Below are positions 1-9,195 of a stretch of DNA of 64,000 nt, piece by piece. The stretch is from Thalassococcus sp. S3 (GTDB taxonomy: Bacteria > Pseudomonadota > Alphaproteobacteria > Rhodobacterales > Rhodobacteraceae): the NCBI RefSeq assembly GCF_004216475.1, contig NZ_CP022303.1, positions 1,240,001 to 1,304,000 of the forward strand, read 5' to 3'. The notes beneath the pieces were generated by a model that ran no database searches, was not told where the DNA came from, and saw only the letters and a program-made list of their open reading frames with translations. The first letter of the stretch is position 1. The number at the start of each line of letters is the position of its first letter. The translations under genes and the position numbers were made by a program.

Positions 1-1
1 A

Positions 2-946
2 ACCACGCTTGATGTCATGGCCCCGATCCTGGAGCGGATGTCGGGACGTGAGGCAGGCCGGGATTTCGGCATCTGCTTCAACCCTGAGTTCCTGCGCGAA
101 GGCGTGGCCATCGAGGATTTTCACTGCCCGCCGAAAACGGTGATCGGCACAACCGATCTTCGGACCGCGGAGATCATGAAGCGGATTTATGCGCCGGTCG
201 ATCAGGCCCCGATCATCACCACCGTCGAAGCGGCGGAGATGGTGAAATATGTCGACAATGTCTGGCACGCGACCAAGGTCTGTTTTGCCAACGAGATCGG
301 TCGTCTCTGCAAACCCATGGGCATCGACAGTCATGCGGTGATGGATATCTTCACCAAGGACACCAAGCTGAACCTTTCGCCCTATTACCTCAAGCCCGGC
401 TTTGCCTATGGCGGATCCTGTCTGCCGAAAGAAGTGCGTGCCGTCACTCACATGGCAGAGCAGGCCGGGATCAATTTGCCGATGATCGGCAATCTGGATC
501 GCTCCAACAAAGAGCATATCGAAGAAGCTGTAAGGATGGTGCGGGCGACAGGCGCAAAACGCGTTGGGGTGCTGGGCGTCGCGTTCAAGCCCGGAACGGA
601 CGACCTGCGGGAAAGTCCTGTGCTTGAGGTAATGGCACAACTGCAAGCTGACGGCGTAACCCTTCTGGGCCATGATTGCGCGATCACTCAACACACGGCG
701 ATCCATGCCCAGCTTGCCTATGTGCAACACGGCAATCCCGGTCTGACGGCCTTGGCTGCGGATCTTCCAGGCATCCTGTCGGACGATCTCGATGCAGTGA
801 TCGAGGGATCGGATGTCGTCATCGTCTGCCATGCCAACGATCGCTATCGCGCGGCTTTGCAGAAGGCGGGAAAGCAGGTGATCGACCTGGTCCGCCTCTA
901 CAGTGACCTGCCTCGGGACGGGCGGGTCAACGGGATCGGCTGGTAA
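2..946 (+). CDS. algD: GDP-mannose 6-dehydrogenase, 5' end outside window
   Basis: Oxidises GDP-mannose to GDP-mannuronate with two NAD+, the committed step of alginate-type polymers. The reading frame is open from base 2, so the NAD-binding N-terminus lies upstream of the window. Visible parts are the central helical segment (FANEIG), the catalytic cysteine in GGSCLPKE (Cys codon 419-421) and the C-terminal UDP/GDP-sugar binding domain (FKPGTDDLRESP). It ends in GIGW, like the full copy at 36657, which ends GICW. The two copies differ too much to be a recent duplication. The gene lies 44 bases before the RTX gene, so the two may be co-transcribed. UDP-glucose dehydrogenase is a less likely alternative, because the residues flanking the cysteine match AlgD. 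Confidence 0.9.
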   Translation, partial: TTLDVMAPILERMSGREAGRDFGICFNPEFLREGVAIEDFHCPPKTVIGTTDLRTAEIMKRIYAPVDQAPIITTVEAAEMVKYVDNVWHATKVCFANEIGRLCKPMGIDSHAVMDIFTKDTKLNLSPYYLKPGFAYGGSCLPKEVRAVTHMAEQAGINLPMIGNLDRSNKEHIEEAVRMVRATGAKRVGVLGVAFKPGTDDLRESPVLEVMAQLQADGVTLLGHDCAITQHTAIHAQLAYVQHGNPGLTALAADLPGILSDDLDAVIEGSDVVIVCHANDRYRAALQKAGKQVIDLVRLYSDLPRDGRVNGIGW

Positions 947-990
947 CACCAGCCGCCCTTTCCCTTACCCAAATCGCAAGGAGACAGAAG

Positions 991-3624
991 ATGCCTGTAT
1001 ATCAGGATATAACTCAGCGCGGCTCAAGCCTATCGGATGAGCTGACCGGCACCACCGGAGATGACATCATCACCGGCGGCGCTGGCGACGATACAATCAC
1101 CGGCGGATCAGGGGACGATCAGCTTTACGGCGATTACCTGTCCGAGAACCTGCTCGACACAGAGGATGGCAGCCAATCCTTCGCGGATTACGCCAACAGC
1201 GCGGCCTGGACGGTCATCCAGCTGGAAGGCGGCCATCAGCAGATGACGCAAAGTATCCAGACGGAGGTTGGCGGGATCTATGAGATCAGCCTTGGCCTCG
1301 CAGCGAACTTCGCGGCCGGGGTCACGAATGCGGGCATCGAAGTTCTGGTGGATGGCGTTGTCGTGGCCACGCTGACCTCCAACAGCGGGGCGTTCGACAC
1401 GCACGCGCTGTCTTTCAGGGCGGATGACACGATGACGAACCTGTCCATCCGGTCGGTTGAATACATCGACCCCGATGCCCCGGTCGTCGATACGAGCGGT
1501 CCGATCTATCACTACGACCAAGATGTCGAGATCGGGGGACAAACGATCACGGTCTCGGCCTTTGCCGAAGGTCAGCCGAACCTTTACCAGGTGCTCAACG
1601 GAACCCTGCATGTCTTTGAGACCGACACGCAAAGCTATCAGCGTGCAGGCGCTGCGGGAACGGTCAACGTCAACTCGCTGGGCTTCAATCAAGAAGATAA
1701 CCTGCTTTATGCCATTGCCGTAGGCGACGGTGTTGACGCGCTGGGGAATGCGGTGTCCCGCAGTGACCTGGTGATGATCGACGCCGAGGGGTTATCTTAC
1801 CGGATCGGCAGCACGCCTTACCGGTCCTGGACCGGTGATTTCGATGACAAGGGCAATCTTTGGTCCTTTGATTCCAGCATGGATCGGATCACGGTCATTG
1901 ATGTCGATGCCAGGGATGCGGATGGCAATCCGGTCTCTACCGTTCACAAGCTGCCGCGCGAATTGGTGGATCTGCGGATCTACGACGTGGCCTTCGACGC
2001 CGACAGTCAGACCTTCTCCGGTGTGGCAAGGCCCCGTGCCGAGGGCGAAACCACAACGCTGCTGACCATCGACATCTCGGGCAGCGAGCCGGTCTTCACC
2101 ACGATCCCGGTTGTTCAGACCCGGATTGACGGCGTGGACCAGGCAGGCACGCCCTATATCACATTCGGCGCCGCGATTTACGATGCGGACGGGAACCTCT
2201 TTGTCGGCGGCAATTACGGCGATCATGACATGAACGAGGACACGCCAAAATCCGGCGGCATTTACCGTGTCCTCGTCGACGCTGCGACCGGAACGGCAAC
2301 GCTGGAGCTTGTGAGCGCCGCACCCGGATCCCGGTCCAACGACGGGGCCGCCGATCCACGTGCGATCAGCCCTTTCACCGATATCGATCTGTCGTCCAGT
2401 GTTCTGGTGCGTGATCTCAAGCTGGTCGCAACCGATGAAGGGGAACTGACGTACGACGATTCTCTGTCGGGAGAGGCCGGAAAAGACCTGATCACCGGCG
2501 GTATGGGGGACGACACCGCGACCGGCGGCAGCATGGGCGACACGCTGAATGGCGGCACCGGTCGGGATGAGCTTTACGGCGGCGCGGGGCCAAACGGGGG
2601 CAAGTTCCACATCATTTCGATCTACGATGAAAATGGTGTGCGCTATGACCAGTTTGGCAATCAACTGACAGCCGATGACGACGCTCTGTCCGGCGGGGCC
2701 GGGGACGACTTCCTTTCGGGATCGGCAGGTCACGATACACTGGATGGCGGCGACGGTGACGACATTGTTTCCGGCGGATCGGGGTCTGACCTGATGTTCG
2801 GCGGCGCGGGTCAGGATGACCTCTCCGGCGGCTCACAGGACGATGTGCTTTACGGCGAGGCGGGCAATGACGTTCTGAATGGGGGAACCGGCGATGACGC
2901 GCTGTCGGGCGGTCTGGGAGAGGACCAACTGAACGGTGCCTCGGGCGACGATGTTCTGATCGGCGATGCCGGGTCCGATACCCTCGACGGACAAAGCGGC
3001 AATGACTGGCTTTCCGGAGGTATTGGAGAGGACGTTCTGAACGGCGGAAGCGGTGATGACCATCTGGAAGGTGGCGCAGGCGACGACCGGCTGAACGGAG
3101 GAGCCGGTGCCGATGATCTGAGCGGTGAGGCCGGCAAAGACAGGCTTGACGGAGGGTCCGGCGACGACATCCTAAGCGGTGGCGAGGGCGCTGACCGGCT
3201 GAAGGGTGGATCCGGCAATGACCTGCTGTCCGGAGATGAGGGCAATGACTACCTCAACGGTGCAAGCGGGGATGACACGCTTTCGGGCGGAGGGGGCAAG
3301 GACAGGCTGTACCTTGGCGCCGGCGATGACCTCGCATCGGGTGGAGGCGGTGCAGACCGCTTTGTTTTCCGCGCCTCAGATCGCGACGGCGGTACGAACC
3401 GGATCACTGACTTTTCGGCCGCGGATGGAGATGTGCTGGACTTGCGTCAGCTTAACGTCCTGGACGGGGGCGTCGATCGCGATGACTGGCTTGCGGACCA
3501 TCTGGGCAAAAGCGCAGACGGTTCGGTAACGGTCGATCTCGACGGTGTTCATGTCGTGCTCAGCGGAGTGACCGCTGACACCACCCAAGAGCTGTCTCAG
3601 CTTTCCGATGCGTTTTGGTTCTGA
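991..3624 (+). CDS. Large secreted RTX calcium-binding protein with propeller-like domain
   Basis: 877 residues. Three RTX nonapeptides (GGxGDDxI) lie at about residues 15-45. A jelly-roll-like stretch follows (about 50-165), then a propeller-like region (about 170-480) with short hydrophobic/DxxG repeats resembling DUF6923 or lactonase blades. A long RTX block covers about 485-795, interrupted near 535-565, and a C-terminal domain of about 80 residues (ITDFSAADGD) resembles type I secretion targets. There is no Sec signal peptide, which fits ABC-type (T1SS) export with Ca2+-driven folding outside the cell. An AAGGAG ribosome site at 978-983 supports the start. No parallel beta-helix epimerase module is visible, so it is not an AlgE-type epimerase; adhesin, matrix protein or enzyme all remain possible. 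Confidence 0.85.
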   Translation: MPVYQDITQRGSSLSDELTGTTGDDIITGGAGDDTITGGSGDDQLYGDYLSENLLDTEDGSQSFADYANSAAWTVIQLEGGHQQMTQSIQTEVGGIYEISLGLAANFAAGVTNAGIEVLVDGVVVATLTSNSGAFDTHALSFRADDTMTNLSIRSVEYIDPDAPVVDTSGPIYHYDQDVEIGGQTITVSAFAEGQPNLYQVLNGTLHVFETDTQSYQRAGAAGTVNVNSLGFNQEDNLLYAIAVGDGVDALGNAVSRSDLVMIDAEGLSYRIGSTPYRSWTGDFDDKGNLWSFDSSMDRITVIDVDARDADGNPVSTVHKLPRELVDLRIYDVAFDADSQTFSGVARPRAEGETTTLLTIDISGSEPVFTTIPVVQTRIDGVDQAGTPYITFGAAIYDADGNLFVGGNYGDHDMNEDTPKSGGIYRVLVDAATGTATLELVSAAPGSRSNDGAADPRAISPFTDIDLSSSVLVRDLKLVATDEGELTYDDSLSGEAGKDLITGGMGDDTATGGSMGDTLNGGTGRDELYGGAGPNGGKFHIISIYDENGVRYDQFGNQLTADDDALSGGAGDDFLSGSAGHDTLDGGDGDDIVSGGSGSDLMFGGAGQDDLSGGSQDDVLYGEAGNDVLNGGTGDDALSGGLGEDQLNGASGDDVLIGDAGSDTLDGQSGNDWLSGGIGEDVLNGGSGDDHLEGGAGDDRLNGGAGADDLSGEAGKDRLDGGSGDDILSGGEGADRLKGGSGNDLLSGDEGNDYLNGASGDDTLSGGGGKDRLYLGAGDDLASGGGGADRFVFRASDRDGGTNRITDFSAADGDVLDLRQLNVLDGGVDRDDWLADHLGKSADGSVTVDLDGVHVVLSGVTADTTQELSQLSDAFWF

Positions 3625-3642
3625 GTAAGACAGCTTCTGAGC

Positions 3643-3668
3643 GAGGCCGGTCAGAAAAGACCGGCCTC
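3643..3668. terminator. Bidirectional hairpin terminator
   Basis: Perfect inverted repeat: GAGGCCGGTC at 3643-3652 and GACCGGCCTC at 3659-3668, with an AGAAAA loop. It lies between the convergent RTX and response-regulator genes and includes the last codon and stop of the regulator. The T-run is short, so its strength is uncertain. Confidence 0.65.
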
Positions 3669-4265
3669 CTTTGCAAGCATCGCGGCCTGGGTCCGGTTCT
3701 TGGCATTCATCTTCTTGCAAAGCGTGCGGACATGAAGCTTGATCGTGACCTCTTGCAAGTCGAGATCCCGTGCAATTTCCTTGTTGGACAGTCCCCGGCA
3801 AAGACCCTCCAGAACCTCGACCTCGCGCCGGCTCAGTTGCTTTTCAAGCGGATGCTGGGATTTGCTCGCCTCCTCCCGCAGGAGCGACGCTGGAATATAC
3901 GTCTCGCCAGACGCCATGAAACGGATGGCATTCAACAAAGATTTCGCACCAAGCGTCTTGGGCACGAACCCGATGGCCCCGGCATCCACGGCCTCCCGCG
4001 CGATGCGGTTCGGCGCCGTGCCACTCAGGATCGCGAAGGCCTGTTGGGGGAACTGGCTGAGACTTCGCTGCAGGCCGTCCAGACCGTTCATGCCCGGCAT
4101 GTTGAAATCCAGCAGGACAAGGTCGAACTCGCCTTCATTGCTCAAGGCCGTCATCGCCGCATCATGATCAGCCACCGCGACAACCTCGGTATCGCCCTCC
4201 GACGTCAGGAAGGCCGCGATCGTGTCACGCACCATCTCATGATCATCTGCGATCAGTATCCGCAT
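3651..4265 (-). CDS. NarL/LuxR-family response regulator
   Basis: 204 residues. The N-terminal receiver domain has the acidic pair in ADDHE, phospho-acceptor Asp53 in LLDFNMPG and Lys103 in VPKT. The C-terminal GerE/LuxR helix-turn-helix runs from about residue 142 to 200 (LSRREVEVL, SNKEIA, TIKLHV). The start was chosen at MRILIADD, where the receiver domain begins; an upstream in-frame ATG gives an unlikely 37-residue extension. It is divergent from the molybdopterin-domain protein and hybrid kinase (4569-7568), so it may be the DNA-binding output of that phosphorelay. That partnership is inferred from position only. Confidence 0.9.
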   Translation of the reverse strand: MRILIADDHEMVRDTIAAFLTSEGDTEVVAVADHDAAMTALSNEGEFDLVLLDFNMPGMNGLDGLQRSLSQFPQQAFAILSGTAPNRIAREAVDAGAIGFVPKTLGAKSLLNAIRFMASGETYIPASLLREEASKSQHPLEKQLSRREVEVLEGLCRGLSNKEIARDLDLQEVTIKLHVRTLCKKMNAKNRTQAAMLAKEAGLF

Positions 4266-4568
4266 CGATAACAAGCCTCTCATGCTCGCCTTATAGTCGA
4301 ATGCTATGGCGTCGGCACATCCTAAGCCATCTTTTTCCGAAATGTGGATATCCATGCGTTGCATTTGCGTTACCATCCCCAGTGAATGTCAGTTCTCTTT
4401 ATAAAAGGTGTCCATTCGGGTGATCACGGGTGCGTTCGAACGGCTTTCCATGGAATTCGGTTAGGGGCACTATACCAAAGGATAGTTTTCTGACCCGATG
4501 CCCACGTGCATTGAACTTGGAACGGCCTCATGTTGATGCGGACACATGATCTGAATGAGGAACCGGGA
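4266..4568. other. Intergenic region between divergent regulator and sensor genes
   Basis: 303 bases with no gene. It must hold promoters for both directions. I found no convincing -35/-10 pair; a TTATAA at 4399-4404 lacks a good -35, and the only palindrome is TGGATATCCA near 4345. Confidence 0.4.
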
Positions 4569-5072
4569 ATGTTCAGACGTATTGCAGCCGCAACCTGTGC
4601 GGCATTGATGTTAGCAGGCGCAGCCTTGGCCGAGCAGCCGAAAGCTCCGGTTGGGGAGGTCATCCTCGAAATCTCAGGGCAGCTTGAGGCTGGCGAGGCG
4701 GTGCAGTTGGACATGGATATGCTGCGCTCTTTGCCCGAGACAGAGTTCGAGACATCCACAATTTGGACAGAAGGGGTGCAGCGGTTCACGGGCGTGTCCC
4801 TGAGCGATCTTCTTGCGCATGTCGGTGTCGAAGGCGGAACCCTGAGGGCGATTGCCATCAACGACTATGCGGTCGAAATTCCCGTTTCAGATGCAGAGGC
4901 GGGCGGCCCGATCATCGCATATCTGCACAATGGTCGCGAGATGTCGGTGCGCAACAAGGGCCCTCTCTGGATCGTTTACCCTTTTGACGGCGATGCGCGG
5001 TACAAGACAGAAGAATACTATGCCCGCAGCATCTGGCAGCTTGCGGCGATCGAAGTCATCAACGGCAGCTAA
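4569..5072 (+). CDS. Periplasmic oxidoreductase molybdopterin-binding-domain protein
   Basis: 167 residues with a clear signal peptide (about residues 1-21, ending in ALAE). The rest is a small version of the sulfite-oxidase molybdopterin domain fold, with the motifs FTGVSLSDLL, AINDY and GPLWIVYPFD near the C-terminus, typical of short stand-alone proteins of this family. No cofactor-ligating cysteine can be pointed to, so it may bind a ligand instead of catalysing a redox reaction. The start is the ATG after GAGGAA; an upstream ATG at 4533 would precede the signal peptide. It lies just before the hybrid histidine kinase, in the same frame and separated by one TAA. It is probably the periplasmic input partner of that kinase (inference). 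Confidence 0.75.
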   Translation: MFRRIAAATCAALMLAGAALAEQPKAPVGEVILEISGQLEAGEAVQLDMDMLRSLPETEFETSTIWTEGVQRFTGVSLSDLLAHVGVEGGTLRAIAINDYAVEIPVSDAEAGGPIIAYLHNGREMSVRNKGPLWIVYPFDGDARYKTEEYYARSIWQLAAIEVINGS

Positions 5073-5135
5073 GGCGAGGCGCAGATTTCTTCCGAGCGCG
5101 GATATGGCAAATGGATTTGGCTCAAGGCCCTGGCC

Positions 5136-7568
5136 TTGGGCCTGATCGTGCTGGGGCTGCTGGCCGAAACCATCTTTCTCAGCCGGTCCGTCGTCGATCA
5201 GCTCCAGCGCCTGTCAATCGCGACAAGCGATAACGTGCAGTGGAATCTGGCCCAGGTCGAAGTGGACTTTCTGCGCTTTCAGACCGCGATCGATCAGGCC
5301 GAGCGAGAGGGCGCGCCGATCCTTGCGGATCTGCGGACACGCTTCGACATTCTATACAGCCGACACAGCATCATCGCCGACAGTCCCATATATGGAGAGT
5401 TGAGAGCGGCTCCGGAGAATGAGGAGAGGCTGCGCAGCTTCCGCGCCTTTCTCGATCGGGCGATCCCAGATATGGACGGCCCCGACGCAGGGCTTTTGGC
5501 CGCTTTGCCGCAACTGCGGCAAGACAGCCTGGCCTTGCGCCCGGATCTGCGGGCGCTGGCGCTGGATGGGGTGAAGACCTTTGCGGAAGTTGAGGCGCGA
5601 AGCCGGGCTGAAGTGTCACGCACGTTGATCAAGCTGGCATTTTCCATGCTGGTTCTGATCGTCGCTCTTCTTGCAACTATTGCGGTTCTCTACGGTCTTT
5701 TCAGGCGCGGGCAGGCTGTCGCGGACGAAAATCAACTCGTCAGATCCCGTTTCGAGGCGATGGTTGCCTCCTCTCTCGATGCCATTCTCGTTGTCGATAC
5801 GCATGGCAGGATCATCGCCTTCAATGGCGCGGCCGAAGGTGTGTTCGGCTATTCCAGCGAAGAGGCCGTCGGGGAACAGATGAGCGATCTGATCGTTCCG
5901 GAGCATCTGCGAGATGCGCATAATCACGGCATGGCCCGGTACATCGAAACCGGTGAGAAACGGGTGATCGATGCAGGTCGTGTCCGGTTGGAAGCCCTGC
6001 ACAAATCCGGTCGCGTCTTTCCCGTGGAGTTATCGATTTCCGCGGCAGAAAACGAAGATCGCACCGTGTTTGTCTCCTTCCTGCGCGATATCTCGCAACA
6101 GGTCGCGGATGAGGAGGAGTTGGTGCGCGCCCGGGACGAGGCGCAAGCGGGCGAGAAGGCCAAGTCAGAGCTCTTGTCGGTCATGAGCCACGAGATGCGC
6201 ACGCCATTGAACGGCATTCTGGGATCGCTTGAGCTGATCGACAGAGAAAACCTGACCGGACAGCAGGTGCGGTATCTTGATGCCATCCGGGTGTCTGGCA
6301 ATCTGCTTTTATCGCACGTCAACGATGTGCTTGATCTTTCGCGCATAAACGCAATGTCCGTGCGGGCCGAGGAGGTTGAGTTTGCCTTGGATGAGACGGT
6401 TCGCAATCTGGTGGACAGTCACATGGCGCTGACCAAGGCCCACGGAAACGAAATGCATGTGCATCTGAATTCCGACACCCTGTCCTGGGTACGCGGAGAT
6501 GAGTTGCGGCTCAAGCAATGCCTGCTCAACCTGATCGGCAACGCGAATAAGTTCACTGCCGATGGCGTCGTCACGGTCGAGGTGGAACGACTGGATGACG
6601 GCGAGGTTGTCGAATTCCGCATCTCCGACACAGGGATCGGCATTTCCGAAGATGACATCGGCAAAATCTTTGATGACTTCGTGATGATCGACACGGCCTA
6701 TTCACGGGGGAGTTCGGGCACGGGTCTTGGACTGGCGATCACCCGGCGATTGGTAACGGCCATGGGGGGCGAAATAGAAGCCGACAGTATCGAGGGCGAG
6801 GGCAGCCTTTTCACAATGCGTCTGCCCCTGCCGGTGGTGCAGCGATCCAAGAGCATATCGGCCCAGCCGTCCCGCAGCGACCTCGAGGAAAGCCAAAACC
6901 AGCCTCTCACCCTGGTGGTGGATGACAACGACATCAATCGCATGATCGCCGCGGACATGCTGACCCAGGCCGGGCACAGGGTGGAAGAGGCCGATGGAGG
7001 AAAGGCCGCGATCCTTGCCGCTCGAAAAACGCGCTATGATCTGATCCTGATGGATATCAGCATGCCGGAGGTTGACGGCATCGAGGCGCTACAGACCATT
7101 CGCGCCGAAAATGGCGCGTCGGCGGAGACGCTGATCGTCGCGCTGACGGCACATGCCGCGACCGAGGATCAGGACCGGATCAGACGCGCGGGCTTTGATG
7201 ATCTGCTCATTAAGCCCCTGTCGCGCCGTGCGGTCACCACCGTGCTGCCGCTGCACCTTGTGGACAATCAGGAGGAGGACGGCAAACAGGATGCGATATC
7301 TATCCTCGGCCCGGCAAAATACGCAGAAGCACTGGCGGATTTCCATGAGGAGGCTGCCCGGTTCCTGACCAGACTGGAGAAACCGGGCGGGCGTACGTCC
7401 GATCTGCAAGCGGAAGCGCATGAGTTGTGGGGCAGCGCGTCCGTCCTTGGGGTTTCGTCGGCCTGGCGCCATTTACAAATGCTTGAGCGCGCAGATGCAG
7501 AGGTTTGGGACAGCGCGCGGAAACAGGCGATCGGCGCCTTCAGGGAAAACCTGTCTGAAGTGTCTTAG
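5136..7568 (+). CDS. Membrane hybrid histidine kinase (PAS-HisKA-HATPase-REC-HPt)
   Basis: 810 residues from a TTG start. An N-terminal membrane segment is followed by a periplasmic sensor domain (about 20-165) and a second membrane segment (about 165-188). Then come a PAS domain (about 205-320), HisKA with His352 in SHEMRTPLNG, an ATPase domain (N-box NLIGNANKF, DTGIGI, GTGLGL), a receiver with Asp640 in LMDISMPE, and a C-terminal HPt-like region with His762 in AHELWGSASV. It therefore carries a full internal phosphorelay. No ATG or GTG gives the whole first membrane helix. The frame is open back to the TAA of the preceding gene, so the true start may be a rare codon upstream. The divergent LuxR-type regulator at 3651 is a plausible final acceptor. 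Confidence 0.9.
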   Translation: MGLIVLGLLAETIFLSRSVVDQLQRLSIATSDNVQWNLAQVEVDFLRFQTAIDQAEREGAPILADLRTRFDILYSRHSIIADSPIYGELRAAPENEERLRSFRAFLDRAIPDMDGPDAGLLAALPQLRQDSLALRPDLRALALDGVKTFAEVEARSRAEVSRTLIKLAFSMLVLIVALLATIAVLYGLFRRGQAVADENQLVRSRFEAMVASSLDAILVVDTHGRIIAFNGAAEGVFGYSSEEAVGEQMSDLIVPEHLRDAHNHGMARYIETGEKRVIDAGRVRLEALHKSGRVFPVELSISAAENEDRTVFVSFLRDISQQVADEEELVRARDEAQAGEKAKSELLSVMSHEMRTPLNGILGSLELIDRENLTGQQVRYLDAIRVSGNLLLSHVNDVLDLSRINAMSVRAEEVEFALDETVRNLVDSHMALTKAHGNEMHVHLNSDTLSWVRGDELRLKQCLLNLIGNANKFTADGVVTVEVERLDDGEVVEFRISDTGIGISEDDIGKIFDDFVMIDTAYSRGSSGTGLGLAITRRLVTAMGGEIEADSIEGEGSLFTMRLPLPVVQRSKSISAQPSRSDLEESQNQPLTLVVDDNDINRMIAADMLTQAGHRVEEADGGKAAILAARKTRYDLILMDISMPEVDGIEALQTIRAENGASAETLIVALTAHAATEDQDRIRRAGFDDLLIKPLSRRAVTTVLPLHLVDNQEEDGKQDAISILGPAKYAEALADFHEEAARFLTRLEKPGGRTSDLQAEAHELWGSASVLGVSSAWRHLQMLERADAEVWDSARKQAIGAFRENLSEVS

Positions 7569-7670
7569 GATCAGGCGCACAACTCATCGGAAAACAAGCG
7601 ATACGCAGACTGTCCCGTCAAAACCGTCCGACATTCTAAGGCTCTTTTCACACGCAATACGTGTCCGCTG

Positions 7671-9119
7671 TCAGGTGGGCGATCCGGCCTCGCTTTCGAG
7701 GTGTATATCCGACGGCTTGGATCCGACGCGTAGTGTCCCATCCGAACACAGCGTCTCGATGGTGCTTCGCCCGCTATGAATGGCCCCTTCGACATACCCC
7801 CAGAAACGATCCGAAACCTCCGCTCCGGCAAATCTGACCCGACCTTTGCGGGATGCCAATTTGCCGATTGCGTCCGGATCTCCCCCGACGCGGATCGTGG
7901 CGTTATATCCGCCGCCGCACCATGGATCATCAACCCAGATCGCCTCTGTTACCGTGCGGGGGTGAAGGACGTCTTCTCCAAAGACGCGGGCCAGGTTTTG
8001 TAAAAGGCTGTCCTGGCGCTTGTCCGCAGGCAACGCGGCCCAGTCTCGCGCCAGCGGGCCGCCTAGGAACGTGATCAGTGACGCGGCGGCGGGATTTGCG
8101 CCACTCCCATCCACGACCGCTAGTCCCGGTACATCCGCGAAAACGGCCGCACCGGAATTTCCCTTGAAACGCCAAAACGCCTTGTCGAACTGCAGGGTCG
8201 TCTTAATCATGTCCCCGGCAGAGAAGGAGGACAGCAAAGGTGCGATTTCACCGGCGTCTTCCGTTTCGAACGTGATGTTGCGTGCAGCCGGAGGGGGCAC
8301 AGCCACAACCACCGCACCGGCCGTCCAGGTCTGATCCCCGGTAATCACCTCTACATGATCATCCACCGTGCGGACCCGGCTGACAGGGGCGTTCAGCTTT
8401 GGCGTATGACAAAGACCCGTGGCAAGGTGTTGCAGGACCTTGCCCATGCCTCCGGCAAAGTGAAACTCCAAATCGTCTCTTTCAGACGGGTAGCGTTCAA
8501 AGGCCTCCCGGACCGTTTGGATGTGCAGGTCTTCCAGCGCCGCGCCGAAGGTTTCAGTAAAATACGAGCGGGCGAGGACGTGTTCTTCCTCCTCCAGCAA
8601 CAAGGCACGGAGCGCTCCGGCAAGGCTGTTCTTTGGGCTGTCTGGCAGATCCAGCAAATGCTGCACTCCGCGTTTGGCTTCTCCTACGCTCTCCCAGGGT
8701 GTGCTCCACCATTTCAGTTTGAGGTGCAGGGCGCGCAGGATCTCGCGCGGGCTGTCCCAGCGCACGATTTGTTCGGAGAGCAGGTCATGGACGTCGTCAA
8801 TGTCGATGAGTTCCTCAAACCGCAAAAACTTATCTTCCAGAACGCAAAGCCCGATACCCGCCTTGGAGAGTGGCACGATGGTTTCGTTTGCCTCCCGCGC
8901 GAGATCCAGCATGGCCTGCATGTCGCCGTTGATCATCTGCGCCCCTTCATCGACAACCTCGCCTGTTGTCAGCACCCGCGTGCGGACCCGGCCACCCAGT
9001 TGATCTTGTGCCTCGAAAAGCTGGCACCGCATCCCGGCATCCTCCGCAGCGCGGGCCGCAGCCAATCCGGCCGCGCCGCCCCCGACAACGATCAAGTCGA
9101 CGTGACGGTTCAAAGTCAT
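7671..9119 (-). CDS. FAD-dependent amine oxidase family protein
   Basis: 482 residues. The N-terminal dinucleotide-binding motif VVGGGAAGLAAAR is followed by an acidic residue in FEAQDQLGGRVRT, characteristic of the monoamine oxidase/FAD-NAD(P) superfamily. The C-terminal FAD motif (RFAGAEVSDRFWGYVEGAI) is also present. There is no signal peptide, so it should act in the cytoplasm, oxidising an amine or amino acid; the substrate cannot be read from sequence. The start is the ATG behind AGAGGAG, which drops a 22-residue upstream extension that would run into the operator region. It is divergent from a TetR regulator whose likely operators lie between the two genes. Confidence 0.88.
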   Translation of the reverse strand: MTLNRHVDLIVVGGGAAGLAAARAAEDAGMRCQLFEAQDQLGGRVRTRVLTTGEVVDEGAQMINGDMQAMLDLAREANETIVPLSKAGIGLCVLEDKFLRFEELIDIDDVHDLLSEQIVRWDSPREILRALHLKLKWWSTPWESVGEAKRGVQHLLDLPDSPKNSLAGALRALLLEEEEHVLARSYFTETFGAALEDLHIQTVREAFERYPSERDDLEFHFAGGMGKVLQHLATGLCHTPKLNAPVSRVRTVDDHVEVITGDQTWTAGAVVVAVPPPAARNITFETEDAGEIAPLLSSFSAGDMIKTTLQFDKAFWRFKGNSGAAVFADVPGLAVVDGSGANPAAASLITFLGGPLARDWAALPADKRQDSLLQNLARVFGEDVLHPRTVTEAIWVDDPWCGGGYNATIRVGGDPDAIGKLASRKGRVRFAGAEVSDRFWGYVEGAIHSGRSTIETLCSDGTLRVGSKPSDIHLESEAGSPT

Positions 9120-9135
9120 GGCGCATTCTCCTCTG

Positions 9136-9167
9136 TTGAGCATTTGTTCAACTGAGCATATGCTCAA
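9136..9167. promoter_or_regulatory. Tandem TetR-type operator sites
   Basis: Two 16-base palindromic sites abut exactly. The first, TTGAGCATTTGTTCAA (9136-9151), is imperfect; the second, CTGAGCATATGCTCAA (9152-9167), is palindromic except for its outermost pair. Both share TTGAGCA-type half-sites. They fill the gap between the divergent oxidase and tetR genes, so the repressor could control both. Confidence 0.7.
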
Positions 9168-9195
9168 CTTGTGTCTCAACTTCAAGGAGGGTGCG

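Noticed and set aside
991..3624. RTX protein as a secreted AlgE-type mannuronan epimerase
   Set aside because: No parallel beta-helix A-module or DPHE-type motif is present; the central part looks like a propeller.
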